DNA of 64,000 bases from Paracoccus zeaxanthinifaciens ATCC 21588 (GTDB lineage: Bacteria > Pseudomonadota > Alphaproteobacteria > Rhodobacterales > Rhodobacteraceae): positions 62,001 to 126,000 of the forward strand of contig NZ_ATUJ01000003.1 of the NCBI RefSeq assembly GCF_000420145.1, in the 5' to 3' direction. Below, one piece after another: positions 17,104 through 25,278 of the stretch. The first letter of the stretch is position 1. Each line of letters starts with the position of its first letter. A model generated the notes under the pieces. That model saw only the letters and a list, made by a program, of their open reading frames with translations. It did not search any database and was not told where the DNA came from. The position numbers were made by a program, and so were the translations under genes.

Positions 17104-18603
17104 ATGGAACAGGATCTGATCGTCGTCGGCAGCGGGAACGCCGCCCTTTGCGCAGCCATCGCCGCATCCGAGAAGGGCGCCCGCGTGCTGGTGATCGAAA
17201 AGGCCCCCGAGGACATGGCGGGCGGCAATACCAAGTATACCGCCGGCGCGATGCGCTTTGCCTATGACGGCGGCGAGGATCTGCAGGACCTGTTGCTCGA
17301 CCCAAAGGACGAGCGCCTGCCCCGCACCGATTTCGGCGCCTATACCGCGCAGAAGTTCCGCGACGACCTGCTCTATTTCAACGATGGCCGCCCGCTCAGC
17401 CCGGAACAGGACAAGCTGGTCGGACGCTCGCTCGAGACGATGAAGTGGCTGGCCGGGCACGATGTGAAGTTCGAACCGATCTATGCCCGCCAGTCCTTCG
17501 AAAAGGACGGGCGGCTGGTCTTCTGGGGCGGCCTGACCCTTGCCGCCGAGGACGAGGGCGTCGGCCTGTTCGAGGCCGAGCGCGCGGCTCTGCTGCGTGC
17601 CGGCGGGCGGATCGAATACGGGCTGGCCGCGCAGTCGCTGCTGGTCGAGGACGGTCGGGTCCGAGGCGTCACGGCCCGGCGCGAGGATGGCAGCACGGTC
17701 GATCTGCGCGCGCAGGGCGTCATCCTGGGCTGCGGCGGCTTCGAATCCAGCCGCGAGCTGCGCCACGACTTCATGGGCGAGGAATGGGAGGCCGCCCGCG
17801 TCCGCGGCACGCCGCACAATACCGGTGACGGGCTGCTCATGGCGCTGGAGCTGGGTGCCGCGCGGCACGGGCTGTATTCCGGTGCGCATGCCACGCCGAT
17901 GGACCGGCACATGAAGGAATACGGCAATCTCGACATCCCGCACGGGGACCGCAAGAACTATCGCAAGATCTGCTACTTCCTGGGCGTGATGGTGAATGCC
18001 GAAGGCAAGCGCTTCGTCGACGAGGGCAAGGATTTCCGCAACTACACCTATGCCCAATATGGCAAGGCGGTGCTGGACCAGCCGGGCCAGTTCGCCTGGC
18101 AGCTGTTCGACGCCAAGACCGAAGACCTGCTCTATGCCGAATACCGTTTCCACGACGCGCATTACGTTCAGGCCGACACGATCGAGGATCTGTGCGCCAA
18201 GCTGGAAGGCGTCGACGCCTCGGCCGCGCTGGACACCGTGCGCGCCTTCAACGCGGCGGTCGACGACGACACGCCCTTCGACCCGACGATCAAGGATGGC
18301 CGTCAGGCGCGCGGCCTGACCCCGCCGCGCAGCAACTGGGCGCAGCGGCTGGATACCCCGCCCTTCCGCGCCTATCCGGTGACGGGGGGGATCACCTTCA
18401 CCTATGGCGGGCTGAAGGTGGACGACGCGGGTGCGGTCCTGCGGCCGGATGACAGCCCGATCCCCGGCCTGTTCGCCTGCGGCGAGATCGTGGGCGGCGT
18501 GTTCTTCAACGGCTATCCGGGCGGGTCGGGGCTGACCTCGGGTGCGGTCTTCGGACGGCAGGCCGGGTATGGCGCGGCGGCCAGCCTGTCGCCCGCGACC
18601 TGA
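17104..18603 (+). CDS. FAD-dependent dehydrogenase, TcuA-like / fumarate reductase flavoprotein family
   Basis: The 499-residue product has the FAD-binding start LIVVGSGNAALCAAIAASEKG, the segment GGNTKYTAGAMR, an internal capping domain, and the C-terminal FAD site PIPGLFACGEI...GGSGLTSG. This is the fumarate reductase/succinate dehydrogenase flavoprotein superfamily; length and motifs are closest to tricarballylate dehydrogenase TcuA, which oxidises tricarballylate to cis-aconitate. A partner TcuB is not found nearby. With a tricarboxylate transporter and a PrpF-type isomerase upstream, a tricarballylate/aconitate route is plausible. An AGGAGAGGAGG ribosome site precedes the ATG. Confidence 0.85.
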   Translation: MEQDLIVVGSGNAALCAAIAASEKGARVLVIEKAPEDMAGGNTKYTAGAMRFAYDGGEDLQDLLLDPKDERLPRTDFGAYTAQKFRDDLLYFNDGRPLSPEQDKLVGRSLETMKWLAGHDVKFEPIYARQSFEKDGRLVFWGGLTLAAEDEGVGLFEAERAALLRAGGRIEYGLAAQSLLVEDGRVRGVTARREDGSTVDLRAQGVILGCGGFESSRELRHDFMGEEWEAARVRGTPHNTGDGLLMALELGAARHGLYSGAHATPMDRHMKEYGNLDIPHGDRKNYRKICYFLGVMVNAEGKRFVDEGKDFRNYTYAQYGKAVLDQPGQFAWQLFDAKTEDLLYAEYRFHDAHYVQADTIEDLCAKLEGVDASAALDTVRAFNAAVDDDTPFDPTIKDGRQARGLTPPRSNWAQRLDTPPFRAYPVTGGITFTYGGLKVDDAGAVLRPDDSPIPGLFACGEIVGGVFFNGYPGGSGLTSGAVFGRQAGYGAAASLSPAT

Positions 18604-18665
18604 GCGGCATCCGCGACGCGCCCCGATGCGGGCGCGCCATGCATTCGTTGACCGGCGGCGCATAC

Positions 18666-18676
18666 TGAAATATTAG
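18666..18676 (+). promoter_or_regulatory. AT-rich regulatory motif upstream of kdgD
   Basis: TGAAATATTAG differs at one position from the TGATATATTAG elements at 33277 and 36434 (the latter on the minus strand). It stands 26 nt before the kdgD start in otherwise very GC-rich DNA, so it may be a shared GntR operator or part of the promoter. Confidence 0.4.
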
Positions 18677-18702
18677 TGTTCCATCAATCACGGGAGGATA
18701 TG

Positions 18703-19605
18703 ATGGACCCGCTGGAACTGAGGGAAAGGATCCGCCACGGGCTGCTGTCCTTTCCCGTCACCCCCTTCGATGCCGACGACCGCTTTGCCAAGGCGCCGTT
18801 CCAGGCGCATCTGGAATGGCTGTCGCAATATCCGGTCGCGGGCCTGATCGTCGCGGGCGGCACGGGCGAGATGTTCTCGCTTGCCCCGTCGGAAATCGTC
18901 GAGGTCGTGCGCGCCACGCGCGAGGTGGCGGGCGATCAGCCGGTGCTGGCGGGCTGCGGCTATGGCGTGCGCATGGCCTGCGACCTGGCGCGGGAAATCG
19001 AGGCCGCGGGCGGCGACGGCATCCTGCTGCTGCCCCATTACCTGACCGAGGCCCCGCAGGAGGGGGTCGCCGACCGTGTCCGCGCTGTCTGCCGCGCGAC
19101 GAAGATGGCGGTGATCTTCTACAATCGCGGGCAGTCGCGGATCTCGGCCCAGACGCTGGCGCAACTGTGCGAGGAATGTCCGAACCTGATCGGCTTCAAG
19201 GACGGCACCGGCGATATCGACACGGTGCGCCGGGTGACGGCGACGATGGGGGACCGGCTGTCCTATATCGGGGGCATGCCCACGCACGAGCTGTTCGCGC
19301 AGGCCTATCGCGGGGCGGGGATGCCGACCTATTCCTCGGCGGTGTTCAATTTCGTGCCGGAAACCGCGCTGGCCTTCCACAAGGCGTTCCTTGCGGGCGA
19401 CGATGCCGAATGCGAACGGCTGCTGAAGGATTTCTACTATCCCTTCGCGGCGATCCGGGATCGGCAGACGGGCTATGCCGTCTCCGCGATCAAGGCGGGC
19501 GTGCGGCTGCGCGGCTTCGATGCGGGTCATGTCCGAGCGCCCCTGACCGATCTGGACGAGGCCGAGACCGCGATGATGCGCGACCTGATCGCGGGCCGCG
19601 CCTGA
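18703..19605 (+). CDS. kdgD: 5-dehydro-4-deoxyglucarate dehydratase
   Basis: The 300-residue protein is a DapA-fold class I aldolase-like enzyme. It would convert 5-dehydro-4-deoxyglucarate into 2-oxoglutarate semialdehyde with loss of water and CO2. Diagnostic elements are GGTGEMF (52-58), the Tyr140 in IFYNRG and the Schiff-base Lys166 in the KdgD signature GFKDGTGD. The second of two adjacent ATGs is favoured because GGGAGGA then has normal spacing. It is convergent with the GarL-like gene. The aldehyde dehydrogenase encoded nearby on the minus strand would finish the route to 2-oxoglutarate. Confidence 0.93.
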   Translation: MDPLELRERIRHGLLSFPVTPFDADDRFAKAPFQAHLEWLSQYPVAGLIVAGGTGEMFSLAPSEIVEVVRATREVAGDQPVLAGCGYGVRMACDLAREIEAAGGDGILLLPHYLTEAPQEGVADRVRAVCRATKMAVIFYNRGQSRISAQTLAQLCEECPNLIGFKDGTGDIDTVRRVTATMGDRLSYIGGMPTHELFAQAYRGAGMPTYSSAVFNFVPETALAFHKAFLAGDDAECERLLKDFYYPFAAIRDRQTGYAVSAIKAGVRLRGFDAGHVRAPLTDLDEAETAMMRDLIAGRA

Positions 19606-19607
19606 GC

Positions 19608-19636
19608 GATCGCCGCGCTAGCGCAGCGCGGCGATC
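19608..19636. terminator. Symmetric hairpin between convergent kdgD and aldolase genes
   Basis: GATCGCCGCGCT and AGCGCGGCGATC form a perfect 12-bp stem with a 5-nt loop. It covers the 12-nt gap and the last codons of the minus-strand gene, so it can act in both directions, though there is no U-tract on either side. Confidence 0.55.
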
Positions 19637-20370
19637 ATCCCGTCCATCTGCCGCGCCAGCAGCCAGGCATCGCCCGCGACAGCGACGAATTCGACGCCCT
19701 GATCGAAATAGCCCTGCGCAAGGTCGTGCCCGTATCCCAGGATGCCCGCAGGCAGGCCCGCCGCATGGATCGCGGCGACGGCCTCGGCGATCTTGGCGCG
19801 GACCTCGGGCGCGTTGCCCTGCCCCGCGAACCCCATCGAGGCCGCAAGATCGCCCGGCCCGATGAAGATCGCATCGACCCCCGGCACGGCGGCGATCTGG
19901 GCGATATTCGCGACAGCCTCGGGCGTTTCGACCTGCACGATCACCGTCAGATCGTCGGCATAGCGTTGCAGGTAATCGCCCTGTCGCCCGTAACCGTTCG
20001 CCCTGACCGTGGCCGAGATCCCGCGCACGCCGTGGGGGGGATAGCGGGTCCAGGCGACCGCATCCGCGGCATCCTGCGCATTCCGGATCATCGGGAACAT
20101 CAGGTTCCGCGCCCCGATATCCAGCAGGCGCTTGGTGATCACAGGCTCGGACTGGGGCGGACGCACGACCACCTCGGCCAGGCCACCCCGCGCGGCGCGC
20201 AGCTGATCGGCGATCTGCGACAGGTCGGCGGGGGCGTGTTCCATGTCGACCAGCAGCCAGTCCGCGCCGGAATGGGCCGCGATCTCGACCACGGTGGGCG
20301 AACACAGCGACAGCCAGAAGCCCGGCAGGCGGCGGCGCGCGGCCAGCGCCTGCTTGAACGAATTGGTCAT
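19618..20370 (-). CDS. HpcH/HpaI-type class II aldolase, GarL-like
   Basis: The 250-residue product has the family motifs DWLLVDMEHAP near the N-terminus, the metal site in QVETPEAV and FIGPGDLAASMG, and the conserved PPHGVRG loop. Relatives include 5-keto-4-deoxy-D-glucarate aldolase (GarL, giving pyruvate and tartronate semialdehyde), HpaI and RhmA. Beside KdgD and a GarD-like dehydratase, cleavage of a 2-keto-3-deoxy sugar acid is the best guess. It is the last gene of the long minus-strand operon and starts with a four-base overlap on the dehydrogenase gene before it. Confidence 0.87.
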   Translation of the reverse strand: MTNSFKQALAARRRLPGFWLSLCSPTVVEIAAHSGADWLLVDMEHAPADLSQIADQLRAARGGLAEVVVRPPQSEPVITKRLLDIGARNLMFPMIRNAQDAADAVAWTRYPPHGVRGISATVRANGYGRQGDYLQRYADDLTVIVQVETPEAVANIAQIAAVPGVDAIFIGPGDLAASMGFAGQGNAPEVRAKIAEAVAAIHAAGLPAGILGYGHDLAQGYFDQGVEFVAVAGDAWLLARQMDGMIAALR

Positions 20371-21338
20371 GCGGCCCCCTTGCGCGCCCCGCCCAGATCC
20401 ACGGGCGAGATCAGCGGCTTCCCGTCAAGGAACGCCAGCAGGTTGTCGACCGCCAGATGCGCCATCGCGTCGCGCGTCTCGACCGTCCCCGAGGCGTGGT
20501 GCGGATAGTTGGTGACATTCGGCATCCCGGTCAGGCGCGGATCGGGGTTCGGTTCGTCCTCGTAGACATCCAGCGCGGCGGCCCCCAGCCGCCCGTCGCC
20601 AAGCGTGGCGATCAGCGCGTCCTGATCGACGACGGTGCCGCGCGCGACATTGACGAACAGCCCCTGCGGCCCAAGCGCCTGAAGCACCTGTTCGGAAATC
20701 AGGCCGCGCGTCCCCTCGCCCCCCGCGACGATGGCGACAAGGTGGTCGCTGTCGCTGGCCAGTTGCACCAGGTCGTCCTGCTGTGGCCAGCGCAGGTCCT
20801 TGCGGCTGCGGTTCCAGAAGGCGATGGACATGCCGAAGGCCTCGGCCCGTTCCGCGATGGCGTGGCCGATCGTGCCCATGCCGACGATGCCCAGCCGCGT
20901 GCCCGACACCTTGCGCTGCAGCGGAAAGGCCCCGTCGCGGCCCCATGCGCCGCTGCGGACATGCGCCTCGGCGGGAACCAGCCCGCGACGCGCGGCAAGG
21001 ATCAGCATCATTGCCGTATCGGCCACGTCGTCGCGCAGCGCCTGCGAGGTGTTTGTCAGCGCGATCCCGCGTTCCGCCAGCGCCTGCGTGTCGAACGCGT
21101 CGTATCCGGCGGACGAGCAGGTCACCAGTTCAAGATCCGGCATCGCCTGCAGCATGGCGCGCGTCAGCGGTACATGCCCGTTCGTCACAAGGACCCGGCA
21201 GCCCGGCCCGTGATCGCGCAGGAACGCGTCACGATCTTTGGCCAGGTCCCATCGCTGCAGGTCGTGATCGCGCGCCAGCCGCTCCATCGCGGCGGGGCGC
21301 AGGGTCGTCATCACCATCACCCTGGGTTTGCCGGTCAC
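20367..21338 (-). CDS. D-2-hydroxyacid dehydrogenase, glyoxylate/hydroxypyruvate reductase type
   Basis: The protein (about 323 residues from the chosen start) has GIVGMGTIGHA for NAD(P) binding, catalytic Arg233 in NVARGT, Glu262 in YEDEP and a histidine at YPHHASGT (280/281). The GTG start was chosen because a GGGGGCAG ribosome site lies just after the stop of the upstream gene; ATGs 21 and 42 nt earlier would overlap that gene. It may reduce hydroxypyruvate/tartronate semialdehyde made by the aldolase, or oxidise a D-hydroxyacid produced by the LarA-like enzyme. Substrate not provable here. Confidence 0.85.
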   Translation of the reverse strand: MTGKPRVMVMTTLRPAAMERLARDHDLQRWDLAKDRDAFLRDHGPGCRVLVTNGHVPLTRAMLQAMPDLELVTCSSAGYDAFDTQALAERGIALTNTSQALRDDVADTAMMLILAARRGLVPAEAHVRSGAWGRDGAFPLQRKVSGTRLGIVGMGTIGHAIAERAEAFGMSIAFWNRSRKDLRWPQQDDLVQLASDSDHLVAIVAGGEGTRGLISEQVLQALGPQGLFVNVARGTVVDQDALIATLGDGRLGAAALDVYEDEPNPDPRLTGMPNVTNYPHHASGTVETRDAMAHLAVDNLLAFLDGKPLISPVDLGGARKGAA

Positions 21339-21348
21339 CTCTGCCCCC

Positions 21349-22059
21349 TTACCTGCCATTGGCCTTGCGCCATTCGGCAAAGGCTGCCTGGTGGCGGTCC
21401 TGCGTGCAAGGATACAGCCCGATGATCGCCTCGCCGTCCTTGACCCGGTCGATGACGAAATCCTCGTAGGCGGTCATCTCGACGGCCTCGTCCGCGATCT
21501 CGGCGGCCAGATCGGCGGGGATGACGATCACGCAATCGCCGTCGCCCACGATGATGTCGCCCGGAAAGACCGGCGCGTCGCCGCAGCCGATGGGCACGTC
21601 GATCTCGATCGCCTCGTGCAGGGTCAGGTTCGTCGGGCTGGAGGGCCGCTGGTGATAGACGGGCATGTCGATCCCCGCGATGGTCGCCGCATCGCGGAAC
21701 CCGCCATCGGTGACCGCGCCCGCCGCGCCGCGCATCATCAGCCGCGTCAACAGGATGTCGCCCGCCGTCGCGGCGCGCGCGTCCTTGCGGCTGTCCATGA
21801 CCAGCACGTGCCCCGGGGGGCAGGTCTCGATCGCGACGCGCTGCGGATGTTCGGGGTTGCGGAACTCGGCCAGCTGGTTGCGGTCCTCTCGGGCGGGCAT
21901 GTAGCGCAGGGTGAAGGCCGGGCCGACCATGTTGCGGCCCTTGTGGCCGATGGGGTGGACCCCCTGGATCACCTGCTGGCGCAGGCCGCGCTTATACAGC
22001 GCGGTGGCCAGCGTCGCGACCGAGACATCCATCAGCTTCTGGCGGATCGTTTCATCCAT
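21349..22059 (-). CDS. RraA-family protein (4-hydroxy-4-methyl-2-oxoglutarate aldolase-like)
   Basis: This 236-residue product has the RraA/HMG-aldolase fold, with the signature GAVTDGGFRD that supplies the metal-water and substrate arginine, and PVGCGDAPVFPGDIIVGD-like segments further on (here IGCGDAPV and PGDIIVGDGD). Catalytic members cleave 4-carboxy-4-hydroxy-2-oxoadipate or related oxoacids and decarboxylate oxaloacetate; others inhibit RNase E. The location within a sugar-acid operon favours an enzyme. It lies 10 nt from the aldehyde dehydrogenase gene. Confidence 0.85.
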   Translation of the reverse strand: MDETIRQKLMDVSVATLATALYKRGLRQQVIQGVHPIGHKGRNMVGPAFTLRYMPAREDRNQLAEFRNPEHPQRVAIETCPPGHVLVMDSRKDARAATAGDILLTRLMMRGAAGAVTDGGFRDAATIAGIDMPVYHQRPSSPTNLTLHEAIEIDVPIGCGDAPVFPGDIIVGDGDCVIVIPADLAAEIADEAVEMTAYEDFVIDRVKDGEAIIGLYPCTQDRHQAAFAEWRKANGR

Positions 22060-22069
22060 GGGCAGTCCC

Positions 22070-23593
22070 TCAGCTCAGGTCGGCAGGCAGGATCGCCGCC
22101 GGGATATTCTGGAAACAGACCGGCCGCAGGAAGCGGCGGATCGACAGGGTGCCGACGCTGGTCGCGCCGAAATTCGTGCTGGCGGGGTAAGGCCCGCCAT
22201 GGACCATCGTGTCCGACACCTCGACCCCGGTCGGAAAGCCGTTGGCCAGCACGCGCCCGGCCTTGCGTTCCAGGACCGGCAGCAGGCGGCGGCCAAGATC
22301 GGCATCGCCGTCGTCCAAGTGCAGCGACGCCGTTAACTGCCCGTCGAAGTTGCGGGCGACCTGCAGCATCTGGTCGGCATCGCGGACCGTCACGATCACG
22401 CCAAGCGGGCCGAACACCTCTTCGGACAGGGCGTGGTTGCCCATCCAATCCTCGGCGGTGACGCGGAACAGGTTGGGGCGCGCCTGCCGCCCCTTGCAGG
22501 TCGAGGTGACAAGATCGCGGATACCCGCCTGCCCCGCAACCCGCGCCGCACCATCGCGATAGGCGTCCGCGATGCCGTCGGTCAGCATCACCTGCGCGCC
22601 CGATTGCGACAACGCCTGCGCGGCTGACTGCGCGAAGGCATCGGCATCCGCACCCTCGATCACCACGGCGATGCCGGGATTGGTGCAGAACTGCCCCGCG
22701 CCCATCGTCAGGCTGGCGGCCCAGCCCGCGCCCAGATCGGCCCCGCGTGCGGCCAGCGCTGTGGGCAGCAGGAACATCGGGTTCACGCTGCCCAGCTCGC
22801 CGAAGAACGGGATCGGCTCGGGGCGCTGCGCGCACAGGTCGAACAGCGCGCGCCCCCCGGCCAGCGATCCGGTAAAGCCCACCGCCTTGATCAGCGGATG
22901 CTGGACCAGCGCCTGCCCCACGTCGCGCTTGCCCCCCTGGACAAGGCTGAAGATGCCCGCGGGCATGCCGGTGTCGCGGATGGCCTCGGCGACGGCATCG
23001 GCCACGATCTCGGCGGTGCCGGGATGGGCGCCGTGGCCCTTGACCACGACCGGACAGCCCGCGGCCAGCGCCGCCGCCGTGTCCCCGCCCGCGGTCGAGA
23101 AGGCCAGCGGAAAGTTCGAGGCCCCGAAGACCGCGACCGGCCCGATGGGACGCTGGATCATCCGCAGGTCGGGGCGCGGCAGGGGCTGACGGTCGGGCAG
23201 CGCCGCGTCATGGCGGCGGTCCAGGTAATCGCCCTTCAGGATGTGATCCGCGAACAGTCGCAGCTGCCCCGTGGTGCGACCGCGTTCGCCCTGCAGCCGC
23301 GCCTCGGGCAGGCCGGTTTCCTGCGTGCCGATCAGCGTGATCGCATCGGCCCGCGCCTCGATCCGGTCGGCGATGGCGTTCAGCAGCCGCGCCCGATCCT
23401 GACGAGAGGTCGCGGCGAACGCGTCGAAGGCATCCTCGGCGGCGCGGCAGGCGCGATCCACCAGATCGGGCGTGCCGACCGCGAAGGAATGCGCCGGCCC
23501 ATGCGCGGGCGAGGACTGGAACTGACGGTCGCCGCCGATCCGTTCGCCCGCGATCAGGTGCTTGCCATGGGGGGTGAAGGTCTGGTCTTTCAT
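22070..23593 (-). CDS. 2-oxoglutarate semialdehyde (2,5-dioxopentanoate) dehydrogenase
   Basis: The 507-residue aldehyde dehydrogenase has Asn160 in GASNFPLAFS, Glu266 in FFGELGSVNP and catalytic Cys303 in GAGQFCTNPG. The GASNFPLAFS and ELGSVNP sequences are typical of the KGSADH branch that oxidises 2-oxoglutarate semialdehyde with NAD(P)+. This is the expected common last step for the KdgD product and for the pentonate route suggested by the IlvD and DapA-like genes upstream. The ATG follows a GGATCACAG region with moderate ribosome site. Confidence in the substrate comes from sequence branch plus neighbours. Confidence 0.92.
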   Translation of the reverse strand: MKDQTFTPHGKHLIAGERIGGDRQFQSSPAHGPAHSFAVGTPDLVDRACRAAEDAFDAFAATSRQDRARLLNAIADRIEARADAITLIGTQETGLPEARLQGERGRTTGQLRLFADHILKGDYLDRRHDAALPDRQPLPRPDLRMIQRPIGPVAVFGASNFPLAFSTAGGDTAAALAAGCPVVVKGHGAHPGTAEIVADAVAEAIRDTGMPAGIFSLVQGGKRDVGQALVQHPLIKAVGFTGSLAGGRALFDLCAQRPEPIPFFGELGSVNPMFLLPTALAARGADLGAGWAASLTMGAGQFCTNPGIAVVIEGADADAFAQSAAQALSQSGAQVMLTDGIADAYRDGAARVAGQAGIRDLVTSTCKGRQARPNLFRVTAEDWMGNHALSEEVFGPLGVIVTVRDADQMLQVARNFDGQLTASLHLDDGDADLGRRLLPVLERKAGRVLANGFPTGVEVSDTMVHGGPYPASTNFGATSVGTLSIRRFLRPVCFQNIPAAILPADLS

Positions 23594-23614
23594 CGCTGTG
23601 ATCCTTTCGTCGGC

Positions 23615-24352
23615 TCAGCCGCGCCCGATGAAGGGCATGGTCGTGGCCATGACGGTCATGAACTGGACATTGGCCTGCGGGGGCAGGCGCATCATGTGCA
23701 AGACCGAGGAGGCGACCTGCGCCACGTCCATCATCGGCTCGGGGCGGATCGCGCCGTCGGCCTGGGGGACGCCCTCGGTCTGGTGCTGCGACATCTCGGT
23801 CAGGGCATTGCCGATGTCGATCTGGCCGCAGGCGATGCCGAAGGCGCGCCCGTCCAGCGACAGACTGCGGGTCATGCCCGTGACGGCGTGCTTGGACGCG
23901 GTATAGGCGATCGAGCCCGGTCGCGGCACATGCGCCGAGAGCGAGCCGTTGTTGACGATCCGTCCGCCCTGCGGGTCCTGCGCCCGCATCCGGCGGAACG
24001 CGGCGCGCGCGCACAGGAACATCCCGGTGACGTTCGTGTCGATGACGCGGCGCCAGTCCTGCAGCGCGATTTCGTCGATGCTGACGGATTTCAGCCCCAC
24101 GCCCGCATTGTTGAACAGCCCGTCGATCCGGCCCCATTCGCGGGCGGCGCGGTCGAAGGCGGCATCGACCTGCCCCTCGTCCGTGACATCGCAGGGCAGG
24201 ATCAGCGCGCCCGCATGGCCTGCGGCGGCTTCGGTCAGCGCATCCTCGCGCCGACCGATCAGGCCCACGCGCCAGCCGTCATCCAGGAACGCCCGCGCGG
24301 TCGCGCGCCCGATGCCGGCGGATGCGCCGGTGACGATGATCGTCCCGCTCAT
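23615..24352 (-). CDS. Short-chain dehydrogenase/reductase
   Basis: The 245-residue SDR has the cofactor motif TGASAGIGR (8-16), NNAG (81-84), and the catalytic Ser137, Tyr150 and Lys154 (YTASK). Arg34 and Arg35 after the second strand suggest NADP rather than NAD. It overlaps the DapA-like gene by ATGA. In this operon it may oxidise a sugar or sugar alcohol to the lactone/acid or act on a ketoacid; no substrate can be named. A longer frame extends upstream inside the neighbouring gene and was not used. Confidence 0.9.
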   Translation of the reverse strand: MSGTIIVTGASAGIGRATARAFLDDGWRVGLIGRREDALTEAAAGHAGALILPCDVTDEGQVDAAFDRAAREWGRIDGLFNNAGVGLKSVSIDEIALQDWRRVIDTNVTGMFLCARAAFRRMRAQDPQGGRIVNNGSLSAHVPRPGSIAYTASKHAVTGMTRSLSLDGRAFGIACGQIDIGNALTEMSQHQTEGVPQADGAIRPEPMMDVAQVASSVLHMMRLPPQANVQFMTVMATTMPFIGRG

Positions 24353-25278
24353 GCCAGGCCCGCCTTGCGCAGGAAGGCCATCATCCGCGCCGACTGATCG
24401 TCGGTCAGCGGCCAGGCCGAGGGCGGGCGCGTCGGGCCGCAATCCATGCCCGTCGCCTGCAGCGCCGCCTTGACGCCGGTCACGTTGGTGCCGTTCAGTT
24501 CCTCGGCGCGGATATCCTCGAAGGCGCGCATCTCGGCGATCAGGGCGTTGGCGCGGGGATAGTCGCCCGCCTCGAGCGCGGCATGGATCGCCATCGAGCG
24601 CTCCGGCCAGATGTTGATCAGCCCCGAGGTGAAGCCCCGCGCCCCCACGGCATAAAGCGCGGGCGCCCAGACCTCGGCCAGGCCGCCGACCCAGACGATG
24701 GCGGGGTCGCAGGCGGTCTTGGCCTCGGCCAGCTTCAGCGGGTTGGGGGTCGCCCATTTGACGCCGCGCACGCCCGGCAGCGCGCACAGATCCGCGATGG
24801 CCGCCGTTCCGATGGCGTCGTTGCGCAGATACAGCATCATCGGCAGCCCGCCGCTGGCATCGCTGATGGCGCGGATGTAATCGACCGTGCCGCGCGGGCT
24901 GACGAAGGGATCGGGCGGCTGGTGGATCATCAGCGCCGCCGCCCCGGCATCCGCGGATGCCCGCGCAAGGCGGCAGGCATCGCGCAGGCCCCGCCCGACG
25001 CCCGCCAGCAGCGGCGCGCGGGGGCCGACCATGGCCGCGACCTCGCGCGCCATCGTGCAGGCCTCGTCCGTGGTCAGGGCATAGAATTCGCCGGTATTGC
25101 CGTTCACGACCGGGATATGCATCCCCGCCCCCAGCGCGCGGTCGATGATGGGCTGCAGGCGGTCGGGCGCGATTTCGCCCGCGTCGTCATAGGGCGTGAC
25201 GAGAATGCCCGAGATGCCGGTCAGCGCGGCGTCCAGATCGTGTCGTCCCTTGGCGGACTGGTCCATGTGTCTATCCAT
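24349..25278 (-). CDS. DapA-family lyase/dehydratase, likely 2-keto-3-deoxypentonate dehydratase
   Basis: The 309-residue product is a class I (Schiff-base) TIM-barrel enzyme with VNGNTGEF, Tyr150 in MLYLRND and Lys174 in GVKWATPNP. The motif around the lysine differs from the KDGT of KdgD, so this is a distinct activity. Next to an IlvD-type sugar-acid dehydratase and the semialdehyde dehydrogenase, dehydration of 2-keto-3-deoxy-arabinonate/xylonate to 2-oxoglutarate semialdehyde fits best, but aldol cleavage is possible. The ATG directly follows the ilvD-like stop; an ATG 12 nt downstream is an alternative. Confidence 0.85.
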   Translation of the reverse strand: MDRHMDQSAKGRHDLDAALTGISGILVTPYDDAGEIAPDRLQPIIDRALGAGMHIPVVNGNTGEFYALTTDEACTMAREVAAMVGPRAPLLAGVGRGLRDACRLARASADAGAAALMIHQPPDPFVSPRGTVDYIRAISDASGGLPMMLYLRNDAIGTAAIADLCALPGVRGVKWATPNPLKLAEAKTACDPAIVWVGGLAEVWAPALYAVGARGFTSGLINIWPERSMAIHAALEAGDYPRANALIAEMRAFEDIRAEELNGTNVTGVKAALQATGMDCGPTRPPSAWPLTDDQSARMMAFLRKAGLA

